Positions 36,840 to 48,146 of a stretch of DNA of 64,000 nt are shown here, piece by piece (the first letter of the stretch is position 1; each line of letters starts with the position of its first letter). The notes under the pieces were generated by a model. It had not been told where the DNA came from and searched no databases. It was given only the letters and a program-made list of their open reading frames with translations. Origin of the DNA: Clarkia xantiana subsp. parviflora (taxonomy: Eukaryota > Streptophyta > Magnoliopsida > Myrtales > Onagraceae); assembly GCA_036873135.1 (NCBI GenBank), contig JAPTYO010000003.1, positions 22,840,001-22,904,000 on the forward strand. The letters are read 5' to 3'. The translations under genes and the position numbers were made by a program.

Positions 36840-37712
36840 GTGGAATTGCCCATTTACACAACGAGTTTGGTTTGCCAGTCCCTGATGGTTCGACCGAAGG
36901 CTCTCCCCATCCGGAGTGCTCAACATTGGATGTCCTTCACCACATAGACGATAGGATTTTTCAGCTTCGTTATTTATGTAGGAATGTACTATTATGTGGT
37001 CTATTGGTTAGAACGTATTCTTGTTATTTTCCATAGTATTGTCCCTTTATTTGAGTCTGTAATTATTCGTTTTCACCAACTATGTGTCGAATCTGTGGTT
37101 AATGTAATCCCTGATACATGACCATCCCGGTACATCTCTCCCAAGTCCTCCATCATCGGGAGAGACAGTTGATGGATGACAGTACCACACTACACCTCCC
37201 TTTTGCAATTATTATGGTGCAGTGGACGAAGCTCATGGAACCCTTTATGAGTCGGTGGTGTCAGTTGTTCAAGACGGTTGGATCTTAGGAGCGGTAGCGC
37301 ATACTTTCCAAGGAACAGATACTTTGGTAGCGGAGGCTGTTGCCGTTCAGGTCGGTTTAGTTCTTTAATATATTTTCCTGAGACGCATTTCCTATGGACA
37401 GATTCCCAAGTTTTAGTACATCATATTCCATCACCTTACTCATTCATTTTTCCTTATTTGGTATTTTGTCGGATATTTGCAAACTTGTTTCAAATTCGGA
37501 TGTAATAGTTAGTTTTGTCCAAACTTGTTTCAAATTCGGATGTAATAGTTAGTTTTGTTAGTAGATCCAGTGTTTGTTTAGCACAACACCTGGGTAAACG
37601 AACAACTATGTTTGAGTTTGAGGGTCTTTGGTCAGAACCTAATATCTTTGATCCATTCCTTATTTAGGTTATAATATATTTTATATTAATATGAGCATTT
37701 TTACAAAAAAAA
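36840..37712 (+). mobile_element. Decayed LINE 3' end with RNase H and poly(A)
   Basis: Around 37215-37360 the frame reads DEAHGTLYESVVSVVQDGW, then GAVAHTFQGTDTLVAEAVAV. This fits a plant LINE RNase H domain, and TDSQVLVHHI follows in another frame. An A-rich tail lies at 37707-37732. A 38-bp direct repeat containing TTTCAAATTCGGATGTAATA is present twice at 37483-37558. The 5' limit is approximate. Confidence 0.6.
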
Positions 37713-37732
37713 ACAAAAAATAAAAAAACAAA

Positions 37733-39990
37733 CAAACTAAGCGTATCTTAAGCAAACTGTACTACTCTGTCATCAAGAAATTTAATGTTGGTAAGATATC
37801 AATGTTCCACTTGATTATTAGTACTTAGCTATAATTAAGTATGGATTCGAGCTGGACCGTGAAAACAGATCAACGCTTATCGATAATTTATATAAATATT
37901 ATAAAATATTACTTGATAAATGATGGACGGATGCATATGTGGGATAACAACACCTTACTTAACTTGGTCAATCTAAGCAACGTTGTATTGAAAATAATAA
38001 TTTTTATTCATTAGAATCCTATATAAGATTGTCAAATAACAATTAACAGATAGTGAGTCGTAGCTAAGCTGGTTTTATTTAATCCTATTAATTGAAGGGT
38101 GTTCAATTCATAATTCAAACAATTAAATGTTATTCAAACAGTTATAGCATTTAGTAATGTTTTTAATTTTTATTTTATGTTACATTTCTAGTACGTATTT
38201 AATGGATTCAGATCAGCTGTACCACTCTTCATGTCCCAGATCGTGACTCACCGTTAAGATTTTAACAAGTGTTATAGATTTAATATTTTCCTTTTAGAGT
38301 TCATCAATCTCAATAGATTTTTAAAAGAAAATAAACCACAAAATTAATTACGTTCAGAACACGAGTCAATTTTAACGATGAAACACGATTTACAGCATGA
38401 GAATGAAATAGATGATCTGGATCCGTACTAACCAATTTTATACTCAATCTATTCTAAGTCTACACCAATCCCCTCTTTACCGCTCTTCGTTTTAAGTTTG
38501 TTACTTAATCGTTACTTCTGATTTCACTTCTTCTAACTAAATTTTATCCTTTTTTAATTGTTTAGTTTGTTACATTCAAATAACTGTATTTAATAACATA
38601 GAATTACTATTATATTTCAAAATACGAGATCAACTAAAAAATAATTATAACTTCTACTGCTATTTATTTTTTTTATTGGATATTGATGTTTAAATTTGTT
38701 CTATTTTTTATGTGTATACAATTATAGTATTCCAACTTCCAAGTAATATCGGAGTCCTTGATCGTCCCTCAGATGATTTTATTTATTTATGTAATAATAA
38801 TAATTATAATAATGGAGAAATATCAGTGCTAACTCTAGTAAATTATGTGTAATAATAATAATAATAAAAGAAGCAAATGAAAAAAAGGAGTAGGGGATCA
38901 TAGGGGCATAACACGTGAAGGTGGTGGTGGTGGGCAAGAGGATAGTAGTACTGTACTTTCTACACATACTGCACCCCCCATCAAAGACATTTAATTACCC
39001 AAGTTACCTTTCCGACCAGACCAACCTTACCAAATCAGACCTTATCTACTCACTAATTAATTAACGTTTTTAATTATTATTGTATTATTATATATATCCA
39101 ATAATTATGAGAGCAGTAAAAAAAATAACTTGAGAGGCCACTTTCACTTTTGTTCACCATTTTAAGGCTTTTGAATTCAGCCCAATAAATAAAATATTGG
39201 CCCAAATCTTCTTGCATAAATTAACAAAATTTTACTAAAGATGTCCAATAACACCTGAAATTTATCGCTTCTGAAATCTACTAGAACTTGATCTTCTTGC
39301 ACAAGCATTTGAATATTACATTCATGATGAAACCACAAATACCAAAAACTAACCATTCAAGAATCTCCAAATATAAGTGGGTTAAATTACCAGCAACTTA
39401 ATACCTGATTTTTTTGGGTCTCAACTGCTTGCTATCTAAACTTTTTTCAACAATTGGCTAGCTCAACTAAAATAAACATACAATTTGCTAGCTCCGTCAA
39501 CTCTCAATTAGCTCATAAGTTGCCAATATCTCATAAGTTTAAGTTGTTCATACCTTAAAAGTTAAAGCTAGCAAAATTGATCATACTTCAAAAGTTAAGC
39601 AGCTAGCAAGTTGTTAGCAATTTAAAAAGTTACTATATAAGGCACAAATTAGATGTCTCATGGTATATTCGTGACAGAGCTAACAAATTGTATATCCTTA
39701 TTAGTCAAGTTAGGAAATCATTCACTGTAAAGTTTAGTTAGCAAATTATTCATACAAAATTCGGTTTGCCAATTTGCTAATTAACCTAGATTATTTGATG
39801 ATGAATCTGCTTCTAAGCAGATAACACAGATACATAACTTCTATAAACATTATTCATTGCAGCTGACAAACAGAATTTGCATACAAGGAGGCAGCTTTTA
39901 TGCATAATTGCATATCAAACAGTACATAACAAGCAACACTGGAGTATATAATCCCAACTTTCCAGTAGGTTTAGTATCAAGCACAATTCA
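37733..39990. other. AT-rich intergenic DNA with a MITE
   Basis: No gene is supported. At 38203-38422 lies a second copy of the MITE-like repeat seen at 2165-2374: arms GGATTCAGATCAGC...CAGATCGTG and the complementary GATGATCTGGATCC. The last part toward 39990 is the probable 3' UTR and downstream of eIF1A. Confidence 0.5.
38203..38422. mobile_element. Small MITE-like inverted repeat, second copy
   Basis: It shares the CACTCTTC(G/A)T...CAGATCGTG arm with the repeat in polygalacturonase intron 2. The inverted partner lies at the other end. No coding sequence. Confidence 0.5.
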
Positions 39991-40060
39991 TCAGTTTGCA
40001 AAAAAGCTGCTAATGAACATAATAAGTAAATAAAAAGATAAGTAAGTACCATTCAATGTC

Positions 40061-40495
40061 TTATATCTTATCAATGTCTTCATCCTCGAACTCAATGTAG
40101 TCATCGTTAGGTCCTTCGTCTTCATCCTCAAGATTGGAAATACCCTCATTGAGACGAGTGTTCTCAGGCAGCTCACCATAGGCCTTGAGCAGCCTCGCCT
40201 CATCAGGCATGTACTTGAGGATGACGTCAGCCTTGTCATCCTGGTAGTCACGGAGCCCAACCAGGATGATGTCTCCGGCGGCTATCCAGACCTTTTTGTG
40301 CATCTTCCCCCTGATGTGGCAGAGACGCTTTGTTCCGTCGATGCATGTGGCCTCACAGCGGCCGTTACCGAGCATCCTCATCACCTGGGCGTATTCCTGT
40401 CCGTCTTCCTTGAACACGAGCTCGCGCTTCTCGTCATCGGCTTCGTTCTTTCCTCTCTTCCTGTTCTTTCCTCCCTTACCCTTGTTCTTCGGCAT
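40061..40495 (-). CDS. EIF1A: Eukaryotic translation initiation factor 1A (eIF1A), 144 aa
   Basis: eIF1A binds the 40S A site and promotes scanning and start-codon selection in the cytosol. The single-exon frame is full length (144 aa; family ~145). It has a basic N-terminal tail ([19 protein letters not shown]) and an S1/OB-fold with [38 protein letters not shown] and YQDDKADVI. The C-terminal tail is acidic and ends [14 protein letters not shown], the conserved eIF5B-binding end. Codon use is GC-rich relative to the AT-rich surroundings. A 5' UTR intron is suggested by donor CTAAG|GTAAGATTC (intron 40507-40759) and an acceptor seven bases before the ATG. It appears functional. Confidence 0.97.
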   Translation of the reverse strand: MPKNKGKGGKNRKRGKNEADDEKRELVFKEDGQEYAQVMRMLGNGRCEATCIDGTKRLCHIRGKMHKKVWIAAGDIILVGLRDYQDDKADVILKYMPDEARLLKAYGELPENTRLNEGISNLEDEDEGPNDDYIEFEDEDIDKI

Positions 40496-40501
40496 GGTTG
40501 G

Positions 40502-40510
40502 AAACCCTAA
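40502..40510. promoter_or_regulatory. Telo-box (AAACCCTAA) next to the eIF1A start
   Basis: AAACCCTAA on the plus strand lies 6-15 bp upstream of the minus-strand start codon. Telo-boxes are known in plant translation-machinery genes, usually with other promoter elements. Here it also overlaps the proposed 5' UTR acceptor site, so its regulatory role is uncertain. Confidence 0.4.
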
Positions 40511-41330
40511 TTAGGAGCACAAAATTCATCAAATCAATCGGTAATTGTGCAATGAAATCATCAGATCAACGATAATCGGTTTCCAATCGATGAGTCGACA
40601 AAGCAAACGCGATTTCCGTTTATTTTTTCAATTAGAAAACCAATTCAATTAATCAACATAATCTTGTTCGAACAAGCCACGGATAAGAAATACAACACCT
40701 TGAAATCAAGCAGCGATGAAGAAGAAGAAGAGATTATGTGATTTAACGAAGAATCTTACCTTAGTCTTGGAGAGCTGGTGAAAATATCAATGGATAGTTC
40801 TGAGACAGGATATATGCCGTTTAATATGAGGCTGCTTCGAGCTCTTGATAGCTTTATAATGACGCGCAGTGGTCAAAGTCGGTCCCTTCTGTTCTGAGCT
40901 GCAAATACCCCTGAACTAAGGGTGTGTTGTGTTTGAATGAATGGAATTTGGATATAATCTCATTTACACGTTTGTTTGTTTGTTTTGTCAAACGACGTAA
41001 TGTGCATTGTAGTGTAATGTACATTGTAATATGAGATTACGTCCAAACTTCATTCAACGTAATGTGAGATTACATCTAAAAACGAACGTAACGTGAAATT
41101 ACGTCAAACATTACAGAGTGTTATTATTTTATTATTATTTATTTAATAAATAAATACCGGCCGCCCACTGCCTCATTCTGATCTTAGTTTTTTTTTTCCT
41201 AGCAAGACAATAAATGTCTGCTTTCGTGTCGATGATTTCTGCGCTGGTCCCCTACTTTAGCATTACCCGACGACGCCACCACACTGATGTCATCTACTAT
41301 ATTGTCATGCCCACCTCCATTATTCTCTGC

Positions 41331-41543
41331 CGTTGCCGACTGGATCTCTCCGGGCTTCCGCCGTTGCCGACTGGACATCTCCGGCCTTCCGTCATTGCTG
41401 ATCGGACCTCCGGCTACCGCCGTGCCGACTGGACATCCCCGGGCCACCGCCATGCCGACTGAACATCTCTGGGATTTCGCTATTGCCGACTGGACATCTC
41501 TGGGCTTTCGTTGTTGCCGATTGGACATCTCCGGGCATCCGTC
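41331..41543. repeat. GC-rich ~31-bp tandem repeat (about seven units)
   Basis: Units read roughly GTTGCCGACTGGACATCTCC followed by GGGCTTCC(G), with point changes and short indels. Both strands give open frames (41199-41528 minus, 41287-41652 plus) because the unit lacks stops; they are not accepted as genes. Confidence 0.85.
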
Positions 41544-41639
41544 AATGAAGACTGGACTATTCGGGCATTCATTAATATTCTTCGTATCAAGATCAGGGTT
41601 ATTGTCAGAACGTTGGTCTTTTGGGGGCGTATTAGGGAA

Positions 41640-41772
41640 TAAAATATATTAATAATTAATATATTATTACATTATTATTGAGTTATATTAGGAGTAGATA
41701 TATTTCCAATATCTTATCATTATCTATTTCCTTATTATATTGTTATAAATTTAGTCTTTGTTATAGATTTAG

Positions 41773-41818
<46 letters not shown>

Positions 41819-42890
41819 TCAACCCACATAAACTTCAGAAACCCACAATTATCGCGGAAAACCACGAGGAAAATGCTAATTTCGATTCAGCTACTTTCAA
41901 TTCGTAATCACTCATTCAACTACAATAAGAACCCCTAACATAATCAAGCTAAAATTGAACCCCTTACAAAAGTAGCTACTCGGAGCAAGTGTTGGACCCT
42001 CTACAAACAAAATACTCAGATAACAAGCTCTTACTCGGCAACGACTATAAATTCCCTACTTGATAGAAGGCCAAGGCGATGCCAATGTCAAAAGTCAAGA
42101 CATTTACTTCCATTATTAGCATATGTGAACATATAAGAACCAGAGTCACCGGTACTAAAAAAACAGGTGGCGACCTACTCGTCATCAAAATATGTGGTAA
42201 TCTGTTGGTCATCAAGTTATGTGGCGGCCTATTTGTCATCAGTAGCCGCCCTCATCATGTAAGAATTTAGCCGTCACCACCATTAAGAAAACCCCTCACA
42301 TTAAGGAATGATCCCTACAAAGGCGGTTAACACCTCTTATAAATAGCTTTACACTATCATTATCAAGATTCTCATTTACTACAAAGTCTATACTAATCTG
42401 AGCATTGAAGTGGAATCGTAGGGTACAACCTCACACTTCCCTCTTGCGGGTGTTACTAGCGGAACGAGTCCAAGACTTTAAGATCCAACACAACCTATCT
42501 TAAAAACTCAATTAAACTCTACTCGAAGTTTTTAACTAACTACGCTAATACTCCTGATTTGTACATCAAATAGAACAAAGTGATCTGAAGTATATATATA
42601 TGCAAATGCGGTACTACTTGAATTCAATATGAATTCCTCATTTTCTGAGCTTAAGTAAGGACAGCAGGCTTAATCATATTACGTTGGGCTTGTGAGGAGT
42701 CACTCGAGCTTGGTGTGTTACAGAAATGTATTAAAGCATACCCATGACCTTGATTGAGCTTCCAGGGAAAGGACCCGACCCGCAAGAGATAATAGCTGGA
42801 ACTAAAGTATCGATTCCTGGAGTTCCAATCACTTATCAGGGGTAAATATTCTTGACAAGTCGCGACGAGGATGTTTCACAATTTAAGAGG
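41640..42890. other. Repetitive, LTR-like intergenic region
   Basis: It contains a (TA)n tract (41776-41818). Around 42338 TATAAATAG is followed ~110 bp later by GGGTACAACCTCACACTTCC, an arrangement like an LTR promoter and leader. I could not find paired LTRs or a primer site, so the element type is open. Short ORFs here look accidental. Confidence 0.3.
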
Positions 42891-42901
42891 TAGATTGTGA
42901 T

Positions 42902-43457
42902 TAGGGGTGAGCGGTTCCGGGTACCCAGTACTTTTAGGGTATCCCAGAACCAGACCAATACTAAACGGTTCCTAACTTTATTACCCAGAACCGTACCAGA
43001 ACATTTAGGAACCGGAACCGTACCAGAACCGTTAAAAGCCAATCGGTTCCGGGTACCCGTTAAGGAACCGGTTACAAATTTTCAAACTAAATAATATAAT
43101 TTTAGGTACTAGTTGGAACCGGGTTCTGGATACCTAGTTGGAACCGGGTTCTCGGTAGCCAATTGAAACTGAAATTTATGTTATACCAAGTGAATCATAA
43201 AAATAATTATAACATTTTCCACAAACCAATTTTAAATTTGTTAAATGTTTAGTGTTTTTTTAATTTATATATATATAACGGTTCCGGTTCCGAGTATTTG
43301 GGTACCCGAAAACTTATCCCGAAACTGGAACCGAAAATACCGGTTCTTGAAATTTAATCCCAGAACCGTACCAGAACCATTTACATCTACCCGGAACCTA
43401 CCAAATGACCGGTTCCGGTCCGGTTCCGGTTCCAACTGGGTAATTTGCTCACCCCTA
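42902..43457. mobile_element. hAT-type MITE with 8-bp target duplication
   Basis: It starts TAGGGGTGAGC and ends GCTCACCCCTA, and is flanked by an exact 8-bp duplication ATTGTGAT (42894-42901 and 43458-43465), as expected for hAT elements. The interior is rich in repeated GGTTCCGG, CCAGAACCGTACCAGAAC and GGGTACCC motifs in both orientations. No transposase. Small ORFs on both strands inside are by-products. Confidence 0.9.
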
Positions 43458-43967
43458 ATTGTGATACCTCTAATTTGTATCACATCGAATAGAGAAGTAA
43501 GTGATATGAAACTATTAAGCTAGAAATATACTATTAATTAAGTCAAACATGAATTCTTTAATTTTTAGGTTCCAATGAAACAGACTCAATAAAGCTAAAG
43601 TAGGCTTGTGAGACGATCGATTGGACGTGACAAGCTAGCTAAACTTTTTTGAACGAAATAGCTAAACAAATTTATGTGAATAAACAATTAATGTTACGTT
43701 TGATTGCCGGTATTGCGATATCTTAATACCGGTATTAGCTAATACCGTGTTTGTGTCAACTTGGTATTGGTATTAGCTAATACTTGGTATTAGCTAATAC
43801 TCAATTATAGAAGAAATTTGGTATTAATTAATACCATCTAAAAGTAAAGCATTAGCTAATACCAATCTCATAATTACCAATTTACCCTTGTAATATATGG
43901 CAAACTCTCACTATTTACATCGTAGCTTCGGGCCGGACCCCGTTTACATCGAAACTTCGGACACGGG

Positions 43968-44236
43968 TCGGGCCGAGTCATGTTCGGGCCGGGCTGGGTG
44001 ATTCGGGCTGGGCTGGTCAGTTCGGGCCGGGCTGGTCAGTTCGGGCCGGGCTGGGTGATTCGGGCTGGGCTGGTCAGTTCGGGCCGGGCTGGTCAGTTCG
44101 GGCCGGGCTGGGTGGTTCGGGCCAGGCAGGCCAATTCGGGTCGGGCTGTGCGGTTCGGACCGGGCTGTGCGATTCGGACCGGGCTGTGCGGTTCGGACCG
44201 GGCTGTGCGGTTCGGACCGGGCTGAGCAATTCGGGA
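43968..44236. repeat. GC-rich ~19-bp tandem repeat
   Basis: Units close to TTCGGGCCGGGCTGGTCAG, later TTCGGACCGGGCTGTGCGG, are arrayed about 14 times. The 81-codon frame through it is pure repeat (GRAGQFGPGW-like) and not a gene. Confidence 0.9.
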
Positions 44237-44559
44237 CGTTCGGGTCGGGTTGCTTTATGTTGCTTTGGTTAGTTCGGGCTAGGCCCGGCTAGAACGGGCG
44301 GGGTCGGGCTAATCACTTTTTTCAATTGTTTTGTACTATTTTCTTTATATATATACATATTTATACATTAGCAAAAATAGTTTTTACTATTTATACATAA
44401 ATTTGATTTTTTTTTATGAAAAATATTATTTTAAATAATTGAAGTTACTTTTTTTTGTTAAATTTTATCTTTGTAATCATATGTAAAATATATCTTCATT
44501 GAAAATGCAAGTAAGGGTATTTAGGCCTTTTAGTCATTGTATTAGGATATCCTAATACA

Positions 44560-44775
44560 AAGTTCATGCAAACATTGTGGCTAGGTCCAATTGGGTCAAT
44601 TGGTGCTAGGTCCAATTGACCTAGCCCCAATTGACCCAATTGAGGCTAGGTCCAATTGACCTAGCCGGACCTAGCCTAGGGCTAGGTCCGACCCTGGGTC
44701 GGGTTCGCCCGACCCAGGCGAACCCGACCCAGGGTCGGACCTAGCCTAGGTCCGGCTAGGTCAATTTGGGTCAAG
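44560..44775. repeat. Strong composite hairpin built on CTAGGTCC motifs
   Basis: Arms CCTAGCCTAGG, GGTCCGACCCTGGGTCGGGT and their complements pair around a centre near 44708, with flanking CTAGGTCCAATTGACC repeats. A related motif cluster fills 60556-60830. It is probably the core of a foldback element. Confidence 0.8.
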
Positions 44776-45259
44776 GTTCGATTTGGAAATTTTAAGGCTA
44801 AATTGAACGAATTAAAAGTTAGGGATGCATTAGATGGACTAAATTGAAACAAATTCAAAAGTTTAGGGCGGTCACGTGCATGGCACATGCCACTTAACGG
44901 CCAATTTGGACGGAAAGTTAACGGTGGTACCAAAAGGATACAAAGTTGAAAACATTGGTACCAAAAGTATACAAAAAAATAGAAGTGGTACCAAAAGTGG
45001 ATTCTGTGCAAAGAAGTGGTATGAAAAGGTACTTAATCCCTATCCTAATACATGGCTCAATCAAACATTGTATTAGCTAAGCATGTATTAGCTAATACCG
45101 GTATTAAGATATCGCAATACCGGCAATCAAACGTGCCCTAAGTGTCTTCGTCTAAATTGACGAGATTTTGTACATACTCCTCGTATGATCAACTGCACTT
45201 GTGCATTTTGCTTATGTGAACACATCTTCAGATCATATTAGGAAAATAACAGCAACTCA

Positions 45260-45856
45260 TGTTGGATTATGGGGCTAAATACTACGGAAACTTAAATACG
45301 GTACATGCTAGTAATCAAGATTACGCAGCGGAAGATGTGCAAATACCTTAATCGCTTTCCGTAGTCCCAAGATCTTGCTGAGGGAGTTCTCAATCTACCG
45401 GACGGCACCCGTAAAGGTTCTTGTTAAGGAATCCCTACGCGGTATAATCTCCACAGCAAAGCCTCTGATCGATTCTTGGCAGGGACATATCTTCGGAGTG
45501 TTTGCTCAAAGCAAATTGGCACACCCTTGGTGAGTAGTAAGGTTCGGCCGAAACTAGAGTGTTTAGGAGGAGGGTTTTCTCTTAAATTACCAAAAAGGAG
45601 GAATTAGGATTCAACATAATAAAACCCCTAACACTCTCTATTTATAGTAGGAGCAAAGTGAACAAAAGTCCACTTTGCCCACTCCAATATTTCGCCCGGC
45701 CTAGTGTATAAGGGAGACCCAATTTTAGGCCTCTCATGCCAATTGAGATTTAGGTCTAGCCCAATTTTCCTAATGAGACATTTACCCAATTGTCTCAGGT
45801 AACATATACATATTAACGGGCTTCCATTTACGGCTCCCTATTACCATATGCTAACA
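45260..45856 (-). mobile_element. Solo LTR (copia-like), ~600 bp
   Basis: It starts TGTTGGATTATGG and ends CCATATGCTAACA, so both strands give TGTT...AACA ends. The flanks ACTCA (45255-45259) and ACTCG (45857-45861) form a 5-bp duplication with one mismatch. On the minus strand a TATAAATA box lies near 45640-45648, which suggests that orientation. No primer site or interior follows, so it is a solo LTR. Confidence 0.6.
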
Positions 45857-45950
45857 ACTCGAGCATGTTTTTTGTTTTAAATTCAAATAAGTTACTAACA
45901 ATTAAAATCACAAATAATTAAGTAATAAGTTTAGATTACTTACCTTGTCT

Positions 45951-46880
45951 TTTTTTTTTTATCACGCCGAACTTTATGAAATAAGAACGATTACAGACTA
46001 CAAATTAGAAAATACCCGCTCTGGAGGGATTGGTTAGCATCCAAATTCCGAACTAGTAGAGCAGGTACTAATAAAACAACAGAAGCAAATACAGCATAGA
46101 AAAAAACAGAAATGCAAACAATAGTAAATAAACTAAAACAACATATCAGCTAAACGGTAAATCGGAAACTCCATAAAAAACAAAGATTACCGCATGACCG
46201 GTGCAGAGATTTCAGAGTGGCAGGGGCTGGATGATACCAGTCTATCGAAACACCCCTGCCTGTGGAACATCCGCGAAGGACTAGCGTACTTCGAGGGTGT
46301 CAAAGAAGTGCTATGCTTCTCCGTTTGGAGAAGGAAATGAGATACGACCGCGGTCGTATCATGGGTACCCCGAAGGGTAAATATAATGCAATGGTTTGTT
46401 CCGAGAACGGAGCGTTGTTTCTGACGAACCATTGGTTTAGCTGGAAGGGGTAGATAGAGGAGGGTAGTGGGCTGTACCGCCAATATTTAATCAAGTTTGA
46501 GCTTAAAACGGTGAACAACATCCACGACGACGCGTGGAGGGATGTTGGCAACCGACATGTTGGTAGAGGAGGTGAACCGCGGCGGCGCGTGGTCTGTACG
46601 CGCTACTGTAGTGGGCGCGTGGGTGGAATTTGGACGGCGTGTGTGGGCGCGTGGGAGCGTATGGAGGTGGTTGTGGTGTGGGGGGGGGGGGGGGGGGCTT
46701 GAGGGGGGAGGGGGTGTGGCGGATTCAGCGATTTGGCGAGGCGGAGAGTGGGCTGAAGCGAGATTGAACAAGGCCATCCGTTGTGGTGGGGCTTCCGAGT
46801 TTGGCTTAGGCTTAGGCGTATGCTGGAGGAAGAGTTGCTCCATGCTCATGACCGACGAGATAGTTTGCAAATAGCGTGAC
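45951..46880 (-). mobile_element. LINE-like or retroposed segment, minus strand, with poly(A)
   Basis: The T-run at 45951-45961, read on the minus strand, is a poly(A) tail following TCATAAAGTTCGGCGTGAT, an ending typical of plant L1-like LINEs. Upstream on that strand lie overlapping open frames at 46187-46483 and 46487-46870; the second is proline- and histidine-rich. Neither shows RT, endonuclease or zinc-knuckle motifs, so the protein identity is unknown and no ORF is called as a gene. An 18-bp G-run lies at 46680-46697. No target duplication was found. Confidence 0.4.
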
Positions 46881-47245
46881 TTCCCATCAGTGTTTGAATC
46901 TTGAGAGGGAGTTATCTAACTTCTGCAGAAGCAAAGCTATTCAGAAGTTAGAGAGCTTTTGAATAGTGCCCTTCAAGAGAGCTTCAATTTGTACCACCAA
47001 ATCGAAATACATAATAAATTTCGTTAAATTTTAATGTCAATTTGGACATAGATACCTAATTTCCCATTCACTAAATGCGTTAGTTTAGTTAGTGTTGGAT
47101 CACGGGCGAAACTCCGTTACGTCCTTGACGGAAAGCTTTGGACTCCTGGGCTCCGCGTAATCCTGCAAAAGGGGATGACCTGGGTGGTGACCCAGAATCC
47201 CTCTCCGATGCTTAAATGAGTATGGTGATCAATGGGGTGGTAAGC

Positions 47246-47457
47246 TATAGAACACATCAAGCTTGTGCCTTAGTTAGTTTGCACAATGCTTGTGGTTAAT
47301 TGTGCCTAATACTTGTGTCATAGTTGTGTTCTCCTCCTTTCCTATGTACGTAGCTAACTTAGTATAAATAGTTAGTTAGATCACATTGTACAAACTGATT
47401 TGGAGTTTATGTGAATAACAAGATCATTGCATTCTCTAAATCCTCTCAAAGTTTATA
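47246..47457 (+). repeat. 5' LTR of the copia element
   Basis: The 212-bp repeat contains TATAAATAG, a likely TATA box, near 47364. Its ends are TATA and TATA, one of the known non-canonical plant LTR end types. Confidence 0.92.
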
Positions 47458-47470
47458 TGGTATCAGAGCC
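47458..47470 (+). other. Primer binding site of the copia element
   Basis: TGGTATCAGAGCC directly adjoins the 5' LTR and is complementary to the 3' end of initiator Met-tRNA. Confidence 0.92.
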
Positions 47471-48146
47471 AACTGAGTTTCCTTGGTGATCAAGAAAGCT
47501 CGGATTCCTGGAGATTGTTGAAGATCAAGCAGATTGAAGACGATTCCTGGTGATTGAGGATGCGTCTGGACTGTATTCATTGCTGAGAAGTAGATCTCTT
47601 GGCGATCAAGTCACAGATTTCTTTTGCTTCGTCGTCACGCTTCTTCGATTTGCTTCTTCGATCTGCTTCGTTTCCTCAAATTGAGATTGGATTCATGTCG
47701 CAATCTTGATTACGACTCTGTGTAAGTCTTTCTGAATCAAGATTTGTTGATTTCCAACTCATTTGGATCATCGATTGGATTGGAAGCTGTGTCTGTACAC
47801 TGATTGCTATCGCCTGGATCTTGACTGAAATTGAGCTTGATTCTGATGATATGCTTGCTCGTGCTTATTGATTTCGTCAAATTGAATCAATTGCGATGCT
47901 TTCTGTGGTAATGTGATGAAGAAATTCTTCGCGGATTTTTGCGGATTCACCTTTTCTCTACGCATGTACGGAGATCACTTGTTGAAATAAACAAGCTGTT
48001 TGTTATTTGCCTTCGCTGTTGCCTTAGCTGATTGCCTTCGCTGTTGCCGTCACTGGTGCCTTCGCTGGTGCTTGAACTTGTGCTTTTCCTTGACAAGCTA
48101 TTTTGCATTGGATTTTTTGCCTCCTAAGTCACTTGTTACTTACGAA

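Larger units (their letters stand above)
43692..45138. mobile_element. PIF/Harbinger-like non-autonomous element with nested repeats
   Basis: Termini of ~52 bp are inverted. They share ACGTTTGATTGCCGGTATTG and continue to ATACCGGTATTAGCTAATAC; the right end is preceded by GGGC, as in Tourist-type elements. A TAA trinucleotide flanks both ends (43689-43691 and 45139-45141), the Harbinger target duplication. No DDE transposase or MYB-like ORF is present. The interior has been invaded: a GGGCCGGGCTGG satellite, a strong hairpin, and sequence related to the right arm of the foldback at 60242-61105. Confidence 0.8.

Noticed and set aside
41199..41652. ORFs of 82-121 codons on both strands
   Set aside because: They come from a minisatellite without stop codons.
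43980..44225. 81-codon ORF with GRAGQFGPGW-type repeats
   Set aside because: It is a direct translation of a 19-bp tandem repeat; no conserved domain.
43968..44236. CRISPR-like array of regular repeats
   Set aside because: Units are contiguous without unique spacers, and the genome is eukaryotic.
46187..46870. Two minus-strand ORFs of 98 and 127 codons
   Set aside because: Proline/histidine-rich or unrecognised, inside a LINE-like segment, and overlapped by equal ORFs on the other strand; not supported as host genes.
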